A stretch of 64,000 nt of DNA from contig NZ_SOBT01000009.1 in NCBI RefSeq assembly GCF_004364935.1, positions 271,994 through 335,993 of the forward strand, written 5' to 3'. Position numbers and translations under genes: made by a program. Of the stretch, positions 26,936 to 35,151 are shown piece after piece. Every line of letters begins with the position of its first letter. Position 1 is the first letter of the stretch. Source of the DNA: Panacagrimonas perspica (GTDB taxonomy: Bacteria > Pseudomonadota > Gammaproteobacteria > Nevskiales > Nevskiaceae). Under the pieces are notes generated by a model. The model was not told the origin of the DNA, searched no databases, and saw only the letters and a program-made list of their open reading frames with translations.

Positions 26936-27114
26936 ACGCTGGTGCGGCGGCTGCGGCTGCGCGGCCGGGCACCCAAACTTGGGCGCGCGTTAATCGGCAA
27001 GGCCCCATACGCGGGTCCCCTGCGCTGGCGGGTGAATCAGCAGGCTGCTTCCCTACTTCCCTCGGCCGGTATCCGGCCGGTATGGTGTACGTCTCGCAAC
27101 CTCCGGGAAACCGA

Positions 27115-27555
27115 ATGCCCAACATTGGCGTCGTGCTGAAAGACGAAATCACCCGTCTCGCAAAAAAGGTATTGAAAACCCAGATCGGCCCCTTGCAAGC
27201 CAGTTCGGCGGCACAGCGGCGCCATATTGCGGCAATGAAACGGCAGATCGCCTCGCTGGAAAAGGAAGTCGCTCGCCTGCGCAAGGGAGCCCCCGGACGC
27301 GCACCCGCCGCCGCGGCAGCCTCCGAGGGTGATGAGCAGCCCCTGCGTTTCCAGGCCAAGGGCCTGCGTTCGCTGCGCGCCCGCCTGGGCTTGAGCGCCG
27401 AGGATTTCGGCAAGCTCGCCGGCGTCAGCGGCCAGTCGGTCTACAACTGGGAAGCGGAAAAGACCGTTCCCCGTCGCGCACAGCTGCAGTCGCTGTCGCG
27501 GCTGAGGGGTGTCGGCAAGCGCGAAGTCCAGAAGATGCTCGACGCCGCCACCTGA
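27115..27555 (+). CDS. Helix-turn-helix (XRE-like) DNA-binding protein with coiled-coil N-terminus
   Basis: A 146-residue protein. The first half has coiled-coil character (IAAMKRQIASLEKEVARLRKG, about 40-60) after a basic segment. An Ala/Pro linker follows, then an XRE/Cro-like helix-turn-helix (LRARLGLSAEDFGKLAGVSGQSVYNWEAEKTVPRRAQL, about 83-120). The conserved SxxxxYNWExxKxxPR motif is typical of the family. The ATG at 27115 has a weak GGGAA; an in-frame ATG at 27082 is a less likely start. The imperfect palindrome GGCCGGTATCCGGCC at 27064-27078, just upstream, could be an autoregulatory site. It is a single gene with no operon partner; targets unknown. Confidence 0.75.
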   Translation: MPNIGVVLKDEITRLAKKVLKTQIGPLQASSAAQRRHIAAMKRQIASLEKEVARLRKGAPGRAPAAAAASEGDEQPLRFQAKGLRSLRARLGLSAEDFGKLAGVSGQSVYNWEAEKTVPRRAQLQSLSRLRGVGKREVQKMLDAAT

Positions 27556-27771
27556 GGCGACATCCTGGCTCCGGTTCGCACGAGGCGACCGGAGTCCACT
27601 TGCTTCGATATCCCGACCGCCGCGTTCCACTGATCGCTTCGTTCTTCGCCGGCTGGATTCCCGCCCCGCCGAAGTGCGGATCGGCGCCAGACCCGCAGCG
27701 CTGATCGCGGACTGCGAGGCGCCAGGCCTGGGCGGCCGGATCCCTTGCTGCCATTGACGGTGGAGGATGCT

Positions 27772-27793
27772 CCTGCGGCCTTCGTGCCGCAGG
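27772..27793 (+). terminator. Weak terminator-like hairpin
   Basis: An 8-bp stem (27772-27779 with 27786-27793, CCTGCGGC arms) and six-base loop followed by GGCTTTC on the plus strand. The T-run is only three bases. It lies between the convergent XRE and DUF4142 genes and could end the former. Confidence 0.35.
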
Positions 27794-27831
27794 GGCTTTC
27801 ATCGATGACGGCGTGCCGCTGTCATGGCGCG

Positions 27832-28404
27832 CTAGGACTTCCTGCCACCCTTCTTCCTGGCCTCGTCGTCGAGCTTCTGCGCACGGCTGCCATGTTCCTG
27901 CAGCATCGTCATCATCGACAGCGCGAACTTGCGGATATCCGGATCAGGCGATTCCTTCGCGGACTGATCGAACAGCGAGATCGCCTCCTTGTGCGACAGC
28001 AGCATCTTCATGCGGTAGTTCGCATCGAAGCCGGGTCCCGCGTCCTGCTCCTTCAGACTGTCGAGCATCAACTGATGCCGCTTGAGCAGTTCCTTGGGCA
28101 GATCGACGTTCTTGCGGGTCGCCAGGTTGGTCAATTTCTGCGACGACGCCGTGTGGTCCTTCACCATCGCGCTGGCATACGCCTTGATGTCGGCATCGGT
28201 CGAACGCTCCAGCGCCACCTTGCCGGCTTCGATCTCCAATTGATCCAGCGACGCCGCCGATTCGTAGAAGTCCGAAGGGTCACTGGACATCACAGCCTCC
28301 ATCGCACCCGAAGGCTTCATCTGCTCCGCGGCGGATAGCGACGGCGTCGCGCCGGACACCGCAGCAAGGCCCGCCAGCAGGCACATCAGGGGAAGGGCTT
28401 TCAT
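27832..28404 (-). CDS. DUF4142-domain exported protein
   Basis: A 190-residue protein with a signal peptide (MKALPLMCLLAGLAAVSGATPSLSA, cleavage near 25) followed by the helical DUF4142 domain (DFYESAASLDQLEIEAGKVALERSTDADIKAYASAMVKDHTAS). Members are periplasmic or outer-membrane ferritin-like bundles found mainly in stress-related settings; the function is unknown. The motif MVKDH is typical of the family. A good GGAGAA before the ATG at 28404 fixes the start; the open frame runs 35 codons further upstream without a signal. It is divergent from the next gene, sharing a 103-base promoter region. The last residues are Lys/Arg-rich. Confidence 0.85.
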   Translation of the reverse strand: MKALPLMCLLAGLAAVSGATPSLSAAEQMKPSGAMEAVMSSDPSDFYESAASLDQLEIEAGKVALERSTDADIKAYASAMVKDHTASSQKLTNLATRKNVDLPKELLKRHQLMLDSLKEQDAGPGFDANYRMKMLLSHKEAISLFDQSAKESPDPDIRKFALSMMTMLQEHGSRAQKLDDEARKKGGRKS

Positions 28405-28507
28405 GACGTTCTCCGCACGGTCGACCGGGTCCAGCAGCACGCCACGTACCCAATGCCGGGAACAGGGATTGCGACCGGTTCCGCCGGAGTTCCCATAGGA
28501 GTGCCCC

Positions 28508-28957
28508 ATGCATCCCGTTCATGATCAGAAGGAAGCGAACAAGTTTCTCGAGGGCGGCGTCTTCTACCCGACAGGACACATCGTCGCGGCATTCGAGAAT
28601 GCATCCGCTGCCAAGAAAGCCCAGGGCGTGCTGACGCGCGGGCAATGGCCCGAGGATCACGTGCTGTACGTCGACGCCGCATCGATGGCCGACGAGGCGG
28701 AAGAGAACCTGCAGGACGCGAGCTTCCTTTCTGCCGGTGCGAGCGTGCCCGCCCGCCAGAAGCAGCTCGAACTCGCCAAGGCGGGGTGTCACTTCCTGCT
28801 GATCTTCGCGCCGGAAACCGACGATCAGGAGCGGGCGATGTCGCTGCTCAACGGACACGCCGTGGTCTACGCCGCCAAGTACAACCGGCTGATCATCGAG
28901 AACCTGGTCAAGGACATCCACTCGTCCGCGGACAAGCAGGCCGCTCGCTCCCCCTAG
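28508..28957 (+). CDS. Conserved-looking hypothetical protein, 149 residues
   Basis: I do not recognise a domain with certainty. The ribosome-binding site is excellent (AGGAG, six bases before the ATG), and codon use matches neighbouring genes. The protein is soluble. HIVAAFENASAAKKAQGVLTRGQWPEDHVLYVDAASM resembles the alternating beta-alpha pattern of small sensor or stress proteins, and GCHFLLIFAPETDDQERAMSLL followed by AVVYAAKYNRLIIENLV suggests a second beta-alpha repeat, as in a ferredoxin-like fold. It is divergent from the DUF4142 gene, which suggests a shared stress-type regulation. No catalytic motif is seen. Confidence 0.65.
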   Translation: MHPVHDQKEANKFLEGGVFYPTGHIVAAFENASAAKKAQGVLTRGQWPEDHVLYVDAASMADEAEENLQDASFLSAGASVPARQKQLELAKAGCHFLLIFAPETDDQERAMSLLNGHAVVYAAKYNRLIIENLVKDIHSSADKQAARSP

Positions 28958-29227
28958 GTATCGATGCGGCGACGGCGGCGATGCCGGACGGGATCGCCGC
29001 CCGCGAATTGCGCTGCAGTCTGCAGGCCGGCGTGCAAAACGAGACTGGGCGTCCTGCCGTTCTCCGGGCCCTGACCGGACAGCGCAAGGACGTCCCGGTC
29101 CGCCGACGCGTTTTTCCCCGAAGAAACGTTCATTCCGCAGCCCGATCACGGCTTTTCGGAAGCCTTCCTCGCACGGCACGCCCCTTGCTCGAGCAGCGCC
29201 AGTGCATGCAATAGGGAGCGACAGACC

Positions 29228-30268
29228 GTGCCGCTGGATTCCATTTCCGCTGTTTCGATGCTGCGCATCCCTCCAGGAGCTTTCGGTTCCATGGAGTCGG
29301 TGCCGACCGTCGGAGTGCCCAACGAAGCGCTGCTTTCACTCGGGCGCTGGCTGCAGGCGCAGGCATACCGGTTCGTCTGTCCCACGCCGGACACGCACGC
29401 ACGCGTCATCGAGCGAGCGCCCGATCGCGAAGCGCAGTCGCTCGACGATGTCTTCGGCTGGAACCTGCCGTTCTCCGCGGGCGTGATGCCGGACTGCGTC
29501 ATCCACTGGCTGCACGAGGCCCGCATGCTGTCGCACATGGGAACGCGACTGCGCAGCGGCGTGCGCTTCTCGTCGATCGGCGATCGCCTCTTCGCTCATT
29601 CGTCGTATCCCACGCTGGATCGCGACGCGGTCTTCTTCGGCCCCGACACGTATCGGTTCACCCGCTTCGTCGAGACCGCGCTGTCCGCGCCCTGGCCTCA
29701 TCCCGTGCGTTCGATGGCCGACATCGGCTGTGGTGCGGCGGCAGGCGCCATCGTCGCGCTGGATGCGCTCGACGGCCGCGACCTGCAGCGGATATTGCTG
29801 CGTGACATCAATCCCAAAGCGTTGCAGTTCGCCGCGACCAACGCCGAGCTGAACGCCTGCGGTCCGTTGGATCTGAGCCTGGGCGACGCATTGGCGGACG
29901 TGGAGGCCGACTTCGATCTGCTCATCGCCAATCCGCCCTACATGATCGAAGACGGCCTGGATCGCGCTTACCGCGACGGCGGCTCCCATGGCGGCGTGGA
30001 TATGGCGCTGCGCTTCCTGACCGACGCGATGGATCGGCTGGCGCCGGGCGGACGGATCTTGATGTACACCGGCACGCCGATCGTGCGCGGTGTCGACACG
30101 TTCCTGCGTCACGCCAGCGCGCTGCTCGACCGCACCTCGCTGCGCTATCGCTACACCGAACTCGATCCCGACGTCTTCGGCGAAAACATGAGCCTTCCCC
30201 AATACGCCGAGGTCGATCGCATCGCCGTCGTCGGACTGGTGGTTTCCCGCCCCGGAGGCGATCGATGA
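29228..30268 (+). CDS. Class I SAM-dependent methyltransferase (HemK/PrmC-like)
   Basis: A 346-residue methyltransferase. An N-terminal helical domain of about 150 residues precedes the Rossmann fold: motif I is MADIGCGAAAG (163-173), and the NPPY motif (235-238) is typical of enzymes that methylate amide or exocyclic nitrogens, as in PrmC, RlmF or RsmC. A small insertion YRDGGSHGGVDMALRF follows NPPY, as in PrmC-like proteins. The GTG at 29228 has GGGAG nine bases ahead; internal starts such as ATG at codon 11 are possible. Its stop overlaps the next gene's ATG by four bases. The substrate is unknown; the link to a diiron-type oxygenase suggests small-molecule or protein modification rather than housekeeping rRNA or release-factor methylation. 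Confidence 0.82.
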   Translation: MPLDSISAVSMLRIPPGAFGSMESVPTVGVPNEALLSLGRWLQAQAYRFVCPTPDTHARVIERAPDREAQSLDDVFGWNLPFSAGVMPDCVIHWLHEARMLSHMGTRLRSGVRFSSIGDRLFAHSSYPTLDRDAVFFGPDTYRFTRFVETALSAPWPHPVRSMADIGCGAAAGAIVALDALDGRDLQRILLRDINPKALQFAATNAELNACGPLDLSLGDALADVEADFDLLIANPPYMIEDGLDRAYRDGGSHGGVDMALRFLTDAMDRLAPGGRILMYTGTPIVRGVDTFLRHASALLDRTSLRYRYTELDPDVFGENMSLPQYAEVDRIAVVGLVVSRPGGDR

Positions 30269-31242
30269 ATTCGTCACTTGCTGTAACCGCCCGCGTGGCC
30301 CCGATCACACCGCAGGATTCGCTGCATCGCCGGCTCGCGTACTTCAACCGCAAGCGCCTCACACCGGCGCTGCCGACCAGCGAATGGCTCGAGGAACTGC
30401 AGCAGCAGGGCCACTTCGCACAACTCGAAGGCCGCTTTCTGGAAGGCGAGCGGCGCGCCGTCATTGAGCGCTGCGCCGGACTGCCGCAGGATCCGGACGA
30501 CTTCATGCAGTGGTTCGAGTCACTCGACGAAGCCGGCGCCGGCCAGCACGATCCGTTGTTCAACTGGCTTGCGACGCGCGCATCGATGGAGGACATGCGC
30601 TGGTTCCTGAACCAGGAGATCGCCGGGGAAGCCGGCTTCGATGACCTGGTGGCGCTCACGCAGGTGCGCATGCCCACCCAGGCCAAGCTCGAGATGGCCC
30701 GCAACTACTGGGACGAGATGGGCCGCGGGCGCGAGATCCGGATGCACGGTCCGATGCTGCACGCCACCGCCGTCGCCTTGGAGCTTCGCGCAGACGTCGA
30801 AGCAACCGTCTGGGAAGCCCTGGCCCTGGCCAACCTGATGTCGGCCATGGCCAGCAGCCGCCGGTACGCCTATCACTCGATCGGCGCGCTCGGCGTCGTC
30901 GAACTCACGGCGCCGTCGCGCGTGCGCCAGGTCGACAAGGGCCTGAAGCGGCTCGGCGTTGCGCCGCGCGCGCGCAGCTACTTCACGTTGCACTCGCGCA
31001 TCGACGTCCTGCATTCGCGCGAGTGGAACCGAGAGGTCATCCGTCCGCTGATCGAGGCGGACCCGCGGCTGCGCATCCCGATCGCCGAGGGCGCGTTGAT
31101 GCGACTCAACGCCGGCGCGCGCTGCTTCGCGCGCTATCGCGAGACGCTGTGGGGCAGCCCCACGCTCGCGCCGCGGATCGTCCGGCCCGTGACACGCGAG
31201 CGTGTATCGCGGATCAGAAGCGCGCCGGCGACGGTGGAATAA
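30265..31242 (+). CDS. Heme-oxygenase-like iron-containing redox enzyme (HDO type)
   Basis: A 325-residue all-helical protein of the heme-oxygenase-like diiron oxidase/oxygenase superfamily. Candidate metal ligands are Glu118 (FLNQEIAGEAG), Glu151 and His161 (YWDEMGRGREIRMHGPM), and His243, Asp247 and His250 (YFTLHSRIDVLHSREW); the spacing fits the family's third- and sixth-helix pattern. Members perform N-oxygenation, decarboxylation or C-C cleavage on small molecules. An extra ~70 N-terminal residues precede the core. The gene overlaps the methyltransferase by four bases (ATGA), so they probably act on the same substrate or product. The tail after about 285 is basic. No other pathway gene is adjacent. 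Family assignment is fairly sure, function unknown. Confidence 0.75.
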   Translation: MNSSLAVTARVAPITPQDSLHRRLAYFNRKRLTPALPTSEWLEELQQQGHFAQLEGRFLEGERRAVIERCAGLPQDPDDFMQWFESLDEAGAGQHDPLFNWLATRASMEDMRWFLNQEIAGEAGFDDLVALTQVRMPTQAKLEMARNYWDEMGRGREIRMHGPMLHATAVALELRADVEATVWEALALANLMSAMASSRRYAYHSIGALGVVELTAPSRVRQVDKGLKRLGVAPRARSYFTLHSRIDVLHSREWNREVIRPLIEADPRLRIPIAEGALMRLNAGARCFARYRETLWGSPTLAPRIVRPVTRERVSRIRSAPATVE

Positions 31243-31296
31243 CGCGTCGAGAGAGATTCCCGCGCACGGCCACTGCAGCGGCCGTGCGCACCCGGT

Positions 31297-32193
31297 TCAC
31301 AAGTGCTCGATGAACCAGGAGACGGCGGCCCCCGATGATCGGGAGAAGTACTGGTCATACACGTCGAAGTGTCCGCACCGGATCCCCTCGAGCCGCTTGG
31401 GCTCCAACGCCTTCGCGTAGGTCTTGAGCGCTTCGTCGGCAACTGCCAGCTCATCGTCCAGCGCCACCACCATCAGCAGCGGCGTGGGGCTGACGAACTC
31501 GACGTAGGCGCCCGGCTCGTATTCCGAGAACAGCTCGGCCGATTGCAGCGTGACCTCGTTGCGCCACGACGGCGCGTGCTCCTTGGCCCGCGAGGTCATC
31601 CAGCTGTACGAATCAGGCGTCGGCAGCGCACTCGGCTGACCTTCCGGCGCGACGACCGGAATCAGCTGTGCGGGCTCGCCGCGCGACCGGCGCCGGCGAT
31701 CCTCGTCGAACGCGCGTTGCATGACGACGATCTGATCGGCCCTGACCAGACGCCGGAAATTCGCGTGGCCGCTGGTCAGCGGAACCTGGGCGACCACGCA
31801 TCGGACGCGACGGTCCTGCGCGCCGAGGACCATCGCGTGGGCACCGGCGTAGCTGGAACCCCAGACGCCGATCCGCTGCGCGTCCGTCTGCGGCAAGGTC
31901 TCGGCGTAAGTGATCGCATCGCGCCAGTCGCGGACCTGCTGCCACGGATCGATGTGCTGTCGAGGCAGGCCGTCGCTGGCGCCGAGATTGCGGTGGTCGT
32001 AGACCACGGCGGCGAATCCGGCCGCGACGAACGCTTCGGCGAAGCGGTCGAGAAGGAGTTCCTTCACGGCCGAGAATCCGTGCGCCATGACGATGGTCGG
32101 GAACCTGCCGTCGCCGAACGATGGCGCGTAGTGCCACCCCCGCAGCGTGGTCCCGTCTTCGGTCTTGAACTCGATATCCTTGCGCACCCGCAT
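31297..32193 (-). CDS. Alpha/beta hydrolase (S15/YcjY-like)
   Basis: A 298-residue serine hydrolase. The oxyanion turn is AHGF (about 37-40), the nucleophile elbow is GSSYAG with Ser114, and DYDHRNLGxS-like DHRNLGASDG follows the second strand. The probable acid and base are in VALDDELA and RCGHFDVYDQYF (near 276). The arrangement resembles X-Pro-dipeptidyl-peptidase-like and dienelactone-hydrolase-like proteins; the substrate is unknown. In the mRNA, AGGAG directly abuts the ATG at 32193, while the GTG at the third codon (32187) would have ideal spacing, so translation may start there. It is divergent from an AraC-type gene over 144 bases and probably under its control. Confidence 0.82.
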   Translation of the reverse strand: MRVRKDIEFKTEDGTTLRGWHYAPSFGDGRFPTIVMAHGFSAVKELLLDRFAEAFVAAGFAAVVYDHRNLGASDGLPRQHIDPWQQVRDWRDAITYAETLPQTDAQRIGVWGSSYAGAHAMVLGAQDRRVRCVVAQVPLTSGHANFRRLVRADQIVVMQRAFDEDRRRRSRGEPAQLIPVVAPEGQPSALPTPDSYSWMTSRAKEHAPSWRNEVTLQSAELFSEYEPGAYVEFVSPTPLLMVVALDDELAVADEALKTYAKALEPKRLEGIRCGHFDVYDQYFSRSSGAAVSWFIEHL

Positions 32194-32254
32194 CTCCTGG
32201 TCCGGACAGAGCCGCACGGTATCCAGAGGCGTTCTTCCGATCTTGCTCGTCAGC

Positions 32255-32284
32255 GCAGTCGTTCGAGCAGGCAGTGCAGTCGTT
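32255..32284. promoter_or_regulatory. AraC-type direct-repeat operator candidate
   Basis: GCAGTCGTT occurs at 32255-32263 and again at 32276-32284, 21 bases apart start to start, which is two turns of the helix; with flanks the match is CAG[CT]GCAGTCGTT. Direct half-sites with this spacing are usual for AraC-family activators. The site lies in the region between the divergent AraC gene and alpha/beta hydrolase gene. Confidence 0.55.
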
Positions 32285-32337
32285 GACGCACGCCGCGACG
32301 GCGTCCGACACTGGCGCGCGCAACACGTCCAATTGCC

Positions 32338-33282
32338 ATGCGTATCCACCCGTTTGACTGGTCGACCGAGGCTTACCGTCCGCAAGATCGATTCGAAGCC
32401 TGGAAGGTTGCGCTCAATGAGACGCACCTCGGCTTCGACCTGGATGGCGCTGGCGCAAATGCGATTTCCGCGCGCGTGCATCGTGACGGTCTGGGTGACC
32501 TGAGCTTCGTGTCGTGCAGCAGCACGCCGTGCTCCGGCGAGCGCGGCAGACGCCAGATCGAAAATACCTCGGACGACTGCTTCGGCCTTCTCTACATCCG
32601 GCGCGGCCGCGAGCAGGTCACCGATCACGTGGGGCAGCACCTGCTGACCGGCGGCGATCTGATGTTCTGGGACAGCCGCAAGACGCAGAGCTTCAAGGTC
32701 ATCGAGCCGCTCGAAAAGCTGACGCTGATGATCCCGCACGCGCTGATGAAGGCGGCTCTTCCGAATGCGGAAGACTATGCGGGAACCGTGCTCAGTGGCC
32801 CGCTCACCCAGCTGCTGCGCAACTCAATCGAAGCGCTGGCGGATGTCTCGGGCGCGCTGGGCGACCGGGAAGCGATCGCCGCCGGGGAGCTGGCGATACT
32901 CGGGCTCAGCAACGCGTTGAGGGCCGGTGATGGCTGGGCCGAGAGCTCGATGCGCCCGGCATCGCTGGAGTCGGCCCTTCGATACATCGACCTGCATCTC
33001 GATGACGAAGAGCTCGGGCCCAAGGCCATCGCCAGGGCGACCGACATTTCAGTTCGCTATCTGCATCTTCTTTTCGAGCATCAGGGCACGACGGTGTCGC
33101 GATGGATCAAGCAGCGTCGTCTCGTGCGCTGCCACGCCGACATCAGTGGCGATCGCCGGACCACGATCACGCGGATCGCACATCGCTGGGGCTTTGGCGA
33201 CGCCGCGCAGCTGACGCGTGCGTTCCGTTCCGCCTATGGCTGCACGCCGCGCGATCTTCGGCGGAGCGCTCGCTCCCAATAG
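32338..33282 (+). CDS. AraC-family transcriptional regulator
   Basis: A 314-residue regulator. The N-terminal ~200 residues look like the AraC-binding-like sensor domain of PF14525 type (FGLLYIRRGREQVTDHVGQHLLTGGDLMFWDS). The C-terminal ~100 residues hold two helix-turn-helix motifs (GPKAIARATDISVRYLHLLFEHQGTTVSRWIKQRRL and ITRIAHRWGFGDAAQLTRAFRSAYGCTPRDLRR), the second ending in the conserved AraC signature. It is divergent from the alpha/beta hydrolase gene, with candidate half-sites between. The ligand is unknown. There is no obvious ribosome-binding site for the ATG at 32338, but the conserved N-terminus begins there (HPFDWST). Confidence 0.9.
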   Translation: MRIHPFDWSTEAYRPQDRFEAWKVALNETHLGFDLDGAGANAISARVHRDGLGDLSFVSCSSTPCSGERGRRQIENTSDDCFGLLYIRRGREQVTDHVGQHLLTGGDLMFWDSRKTQSFKVIEPLEKLTLMIPHALMKAALPNAEDYAGTVLSGPLTQLLRNSIEALADVSGALGDREAIAAGELAILGLSNALRAGDGWAESSMRPASLESALRYIDLHLDDEELGPKAIARATDISVRYLHLLFEHQGTTVSRWIKQRRLVRCHADISGDRRTTITRIAHRWGFGDAAQLTRAFRSAYGCTPRDLRRSARSQ

Positions 33283-33294
33283 AGCGGCGCCGTC

Positions 33295-33327
33295 AAAAAA
33301 AAAGCGCGGGGCTCGATAGCCCCGCGC
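33295..33327 (-). terminator. Rho-independent terminator of the 33377-33781 gene
   Basis: On the minus strand, a perfect 10-bp stem (33327-33318 with 33313-33304, arms GCGCGGGGCT and complement) with the four-base loop ATCG is followed by nine T. It lies 50 bases past the stop of the small disordered-protein gene. Confidence 0.85.
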
Positions 33328-33376
33328 CTGCATCAGCTTCGGCGAGCGCCTGACGGCGCCACTACTTCAGACCGCG

Positions 33377-33781
33377 CTAGCGGCCGCGCTGATCGCGATG
33401 TCCGCCGGCCGACGTCGGCGACGAACGCGCCGGCGGATCGGAAGCCGGGAAGCTGTCGTCGAGCGCGTCGTCGAGGTCGGTCTTCACCGAGCGACCCTCG
33501 TCCGGCTTGTCGCCCGGCGGCTCCGGCTTGCGAGTCTCGTCTTCGGCCGCGGCCTGCGGCTGGAAGCGCTCGTCATTCTTGGCATCCGGGTGATCGGAGC
33601 CATCGCGGCGTCCATGGTCGTCGCCATGCGGCGCGTCAGCGGTTTTGCGCTCGGCCTGGGCGTTGCTGTCGAGCCGCTTTTCGAGTTCCGGCTTGCGCGC
33701 GCCGGGACCGCGGTCGTCGATCACGTTTTTCTTCGCGTCCGGCGTCGCGGCATTCGCAGTCTTCTTCTTGGCTGTGGCCAT
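33377..33781 (-). CDS. Small disordered hydrophilic protein with DDSFPASDPPA motif
   Basis: A 134-residue protein made almost wholly of Lys, Asp, Glu, Arg, Ala and Pro, without hydrophobic clusters, so it is predicted to be unfolded. It starts with a basic segment (MATAKKKTANAATPDAKKN). Near the C-terminus is DDALDDSFPASDPPA, a short motif I recall from many small proteobacterial proteins of unknown role, often in stress loci. A strong intrinsic terminator follows it, and AAGGAGTAG lies before the ATG, which argues that the gene is real despite low complexity. Desiccation or osmotic protection, as for hydrophilins, is possible and fits the nearby trehalose genes. Confidence 0.75.
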   Translation of the reverse strand: MATAKKKTANAATPDAKKNVIDDRGPGARKPELEKRLDSNAQAERKTADAPHGDDHGRRDGSDHPDAKNDERFQPQAAAEDETRKPEPPGDKPDEGRSVKTDLDDALDDSFPASDPPARSSPTSAGGHRDQRGR

Positions 33782-33968
33782 GGATCTACTCCTTCAGTGG
33801 ATGCGGTTTCAGTAACTGAAACGACGCTGGGGAGACGCAATCGCGGTGCCTGCCCGAACACACAAATCGGTCGCGTTCACACCCGGGGATCAATGACTTG
33901 CGGAACGCGCGTCGGCACGGCCCGCGCAGAATACCCAACCGATCCGGAACGGCCTTCCCGAAGCCGGA

Positions 33969-35114
33969 TCAAGCCGTCGCTTGCGGCGTCGGACGCGAAG
34001 GCGCTGCACGCGGCGGACTCTCGCGACCGGAGGCCTGCGTGCCGGGCAGAACCGTGATCGCCTCCATTGGTTCGTCCTCGTTCTTCATGCCGTCGACGCG
34101 CGGCACATAGAACTCCAGGTACGCGAGGCGCAGCACCGCGAACAGCGGCGGCGCGATGAGCACGCCGAGCAGGCCGGCCCAGGATCCCATCAGCAGCATG
34201 ATCACCAACAACGGCGCCGCCGGCAGTTGCACCTTGCCGCGCATGACCATCGGCAGGATCACGTGACCCTCGAGCTGCTGCGTCGCGAGAAAGACGCCCA
34301 GCACCCACGGAAGACGCGAGACGTCGGACGCCAGCGTCAGCAAGGCGGCGAACACCACGACGATGATGATGCCGACGTACGGAATGATCCCGAGCACGCC
34401 GGTGAGCACGCCGAGCAGCAGCCAGTAATCCGCGCCGACGGCCCACAGGCCCAGCGACGTCAGGCTGCCGATGATCAGCATGTCGATGAGCTGCGCGTGG
34501 AACCAGGTGCGCACCACTTTCGAGGCCTGCCCGACGAAACGATCGGCGCGCTCGCGGTGACGCGCTGGCACTGCGCGCACGACGCCCTGTCGGTATTCAC
34601 CTGCGTCCACCGCCACGTACAGGCCGATGACGATCGCGAACACCAATCCGGAGAGCACACCGACACCCGACCACGCGCCCTTGAACACCATCGTGCCCAC
34701 CGAACTCGCGGTACCGGCCACGTCCATCGACGCCATGTTCTTCTGCAGCCACGGGAAGCGATGCAGCAGGCCGTTGGCGAGTTCCTGCAGTCGTTGCACC
34801 AGCGCCGGACCGCGCTCGGCCAGCAGCGCAGCCTGCGAGTCGACGACGCCGGCGAAGGCCCAGCCGATGCCACCGACCAGCGCGATGGCGATCAAGGCGA
34901 TGAGGGCCGCCGCGATACCGCGCGGCACGCGCAGCCTTCGCTGCATGGCCTCCAGGACCGGCGCCAGGATGGCGCCGATACCCACGCCGACGAGCAGCGA
35001 CACCACGATCACGCGCGCCCAGATCAGCAGCACGCCCAGCAGGACGAGCAGCGCCACGTAGTTGGCGATGCGGATCGGATCTCGTTGGCGGGAGGATGTT
35101 TCGGATGGGCTCAT
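33969..35114 (-). CDS. AI-2E / PerM-family membrane transporter
   Basis: A 381-residue inner-membrane protein of the AI-2E transporter (UPF0118/PerM) family. There are about eight transmembrane segments: a hydrophobic trio at about 15-80, a central loop with a predicted amphipathic helix, and a block at 215-325. The family signature near LLLGVLTGVLGIIPYVGIIIVVV is present. Homologues export small molecules or act as Na+/H+ antiporters; the substrate is uncertain. GAGG seven bases before the ATG supports the start. It follows treY by 37 bases on the same strand and is probably the last gene of the trehalose operon. The C-terminal tail is Arg/Pro-rich. Confidence 0.88.
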   Translation of the reverse strand: MSPSETSSRQRDPIRIANYVALLVLLGVLLIWARVIVVSLLVGVGIGAILAPVLEAMQRRLRVPRGIAAALIALIAIALVGGIGWAFAGVVDSQAALLAERGPALVQRLQELANGLLHRFPWLQKNMASMDVAGTASSVGTMVFKGAWSGVGVLSGLVFAIVIGLYVAVDAGEYRQGVVRAVPARHRERADRFVGQASKVVRTWFHAQLIDMLIIGSLTSLGLWAVGADYWLLLGVLTGVLGIIPYVGIIIVVVFAALLTLASDVSRLPWVLGVFLATQQLEGHVILPMVMRGKVQLPAAPLLVIMLLMGSWAGLLGVLIAPPLFAVLRLAYLEFYVPRVDGMKNEDEPMEAITVLPGTQASGRESPPRAAPSRPTPQATA

Positions 35115-35151
35115 GTCGACCTCGTTGTCGCGTGGCGCAAGGGAGCGGTTG

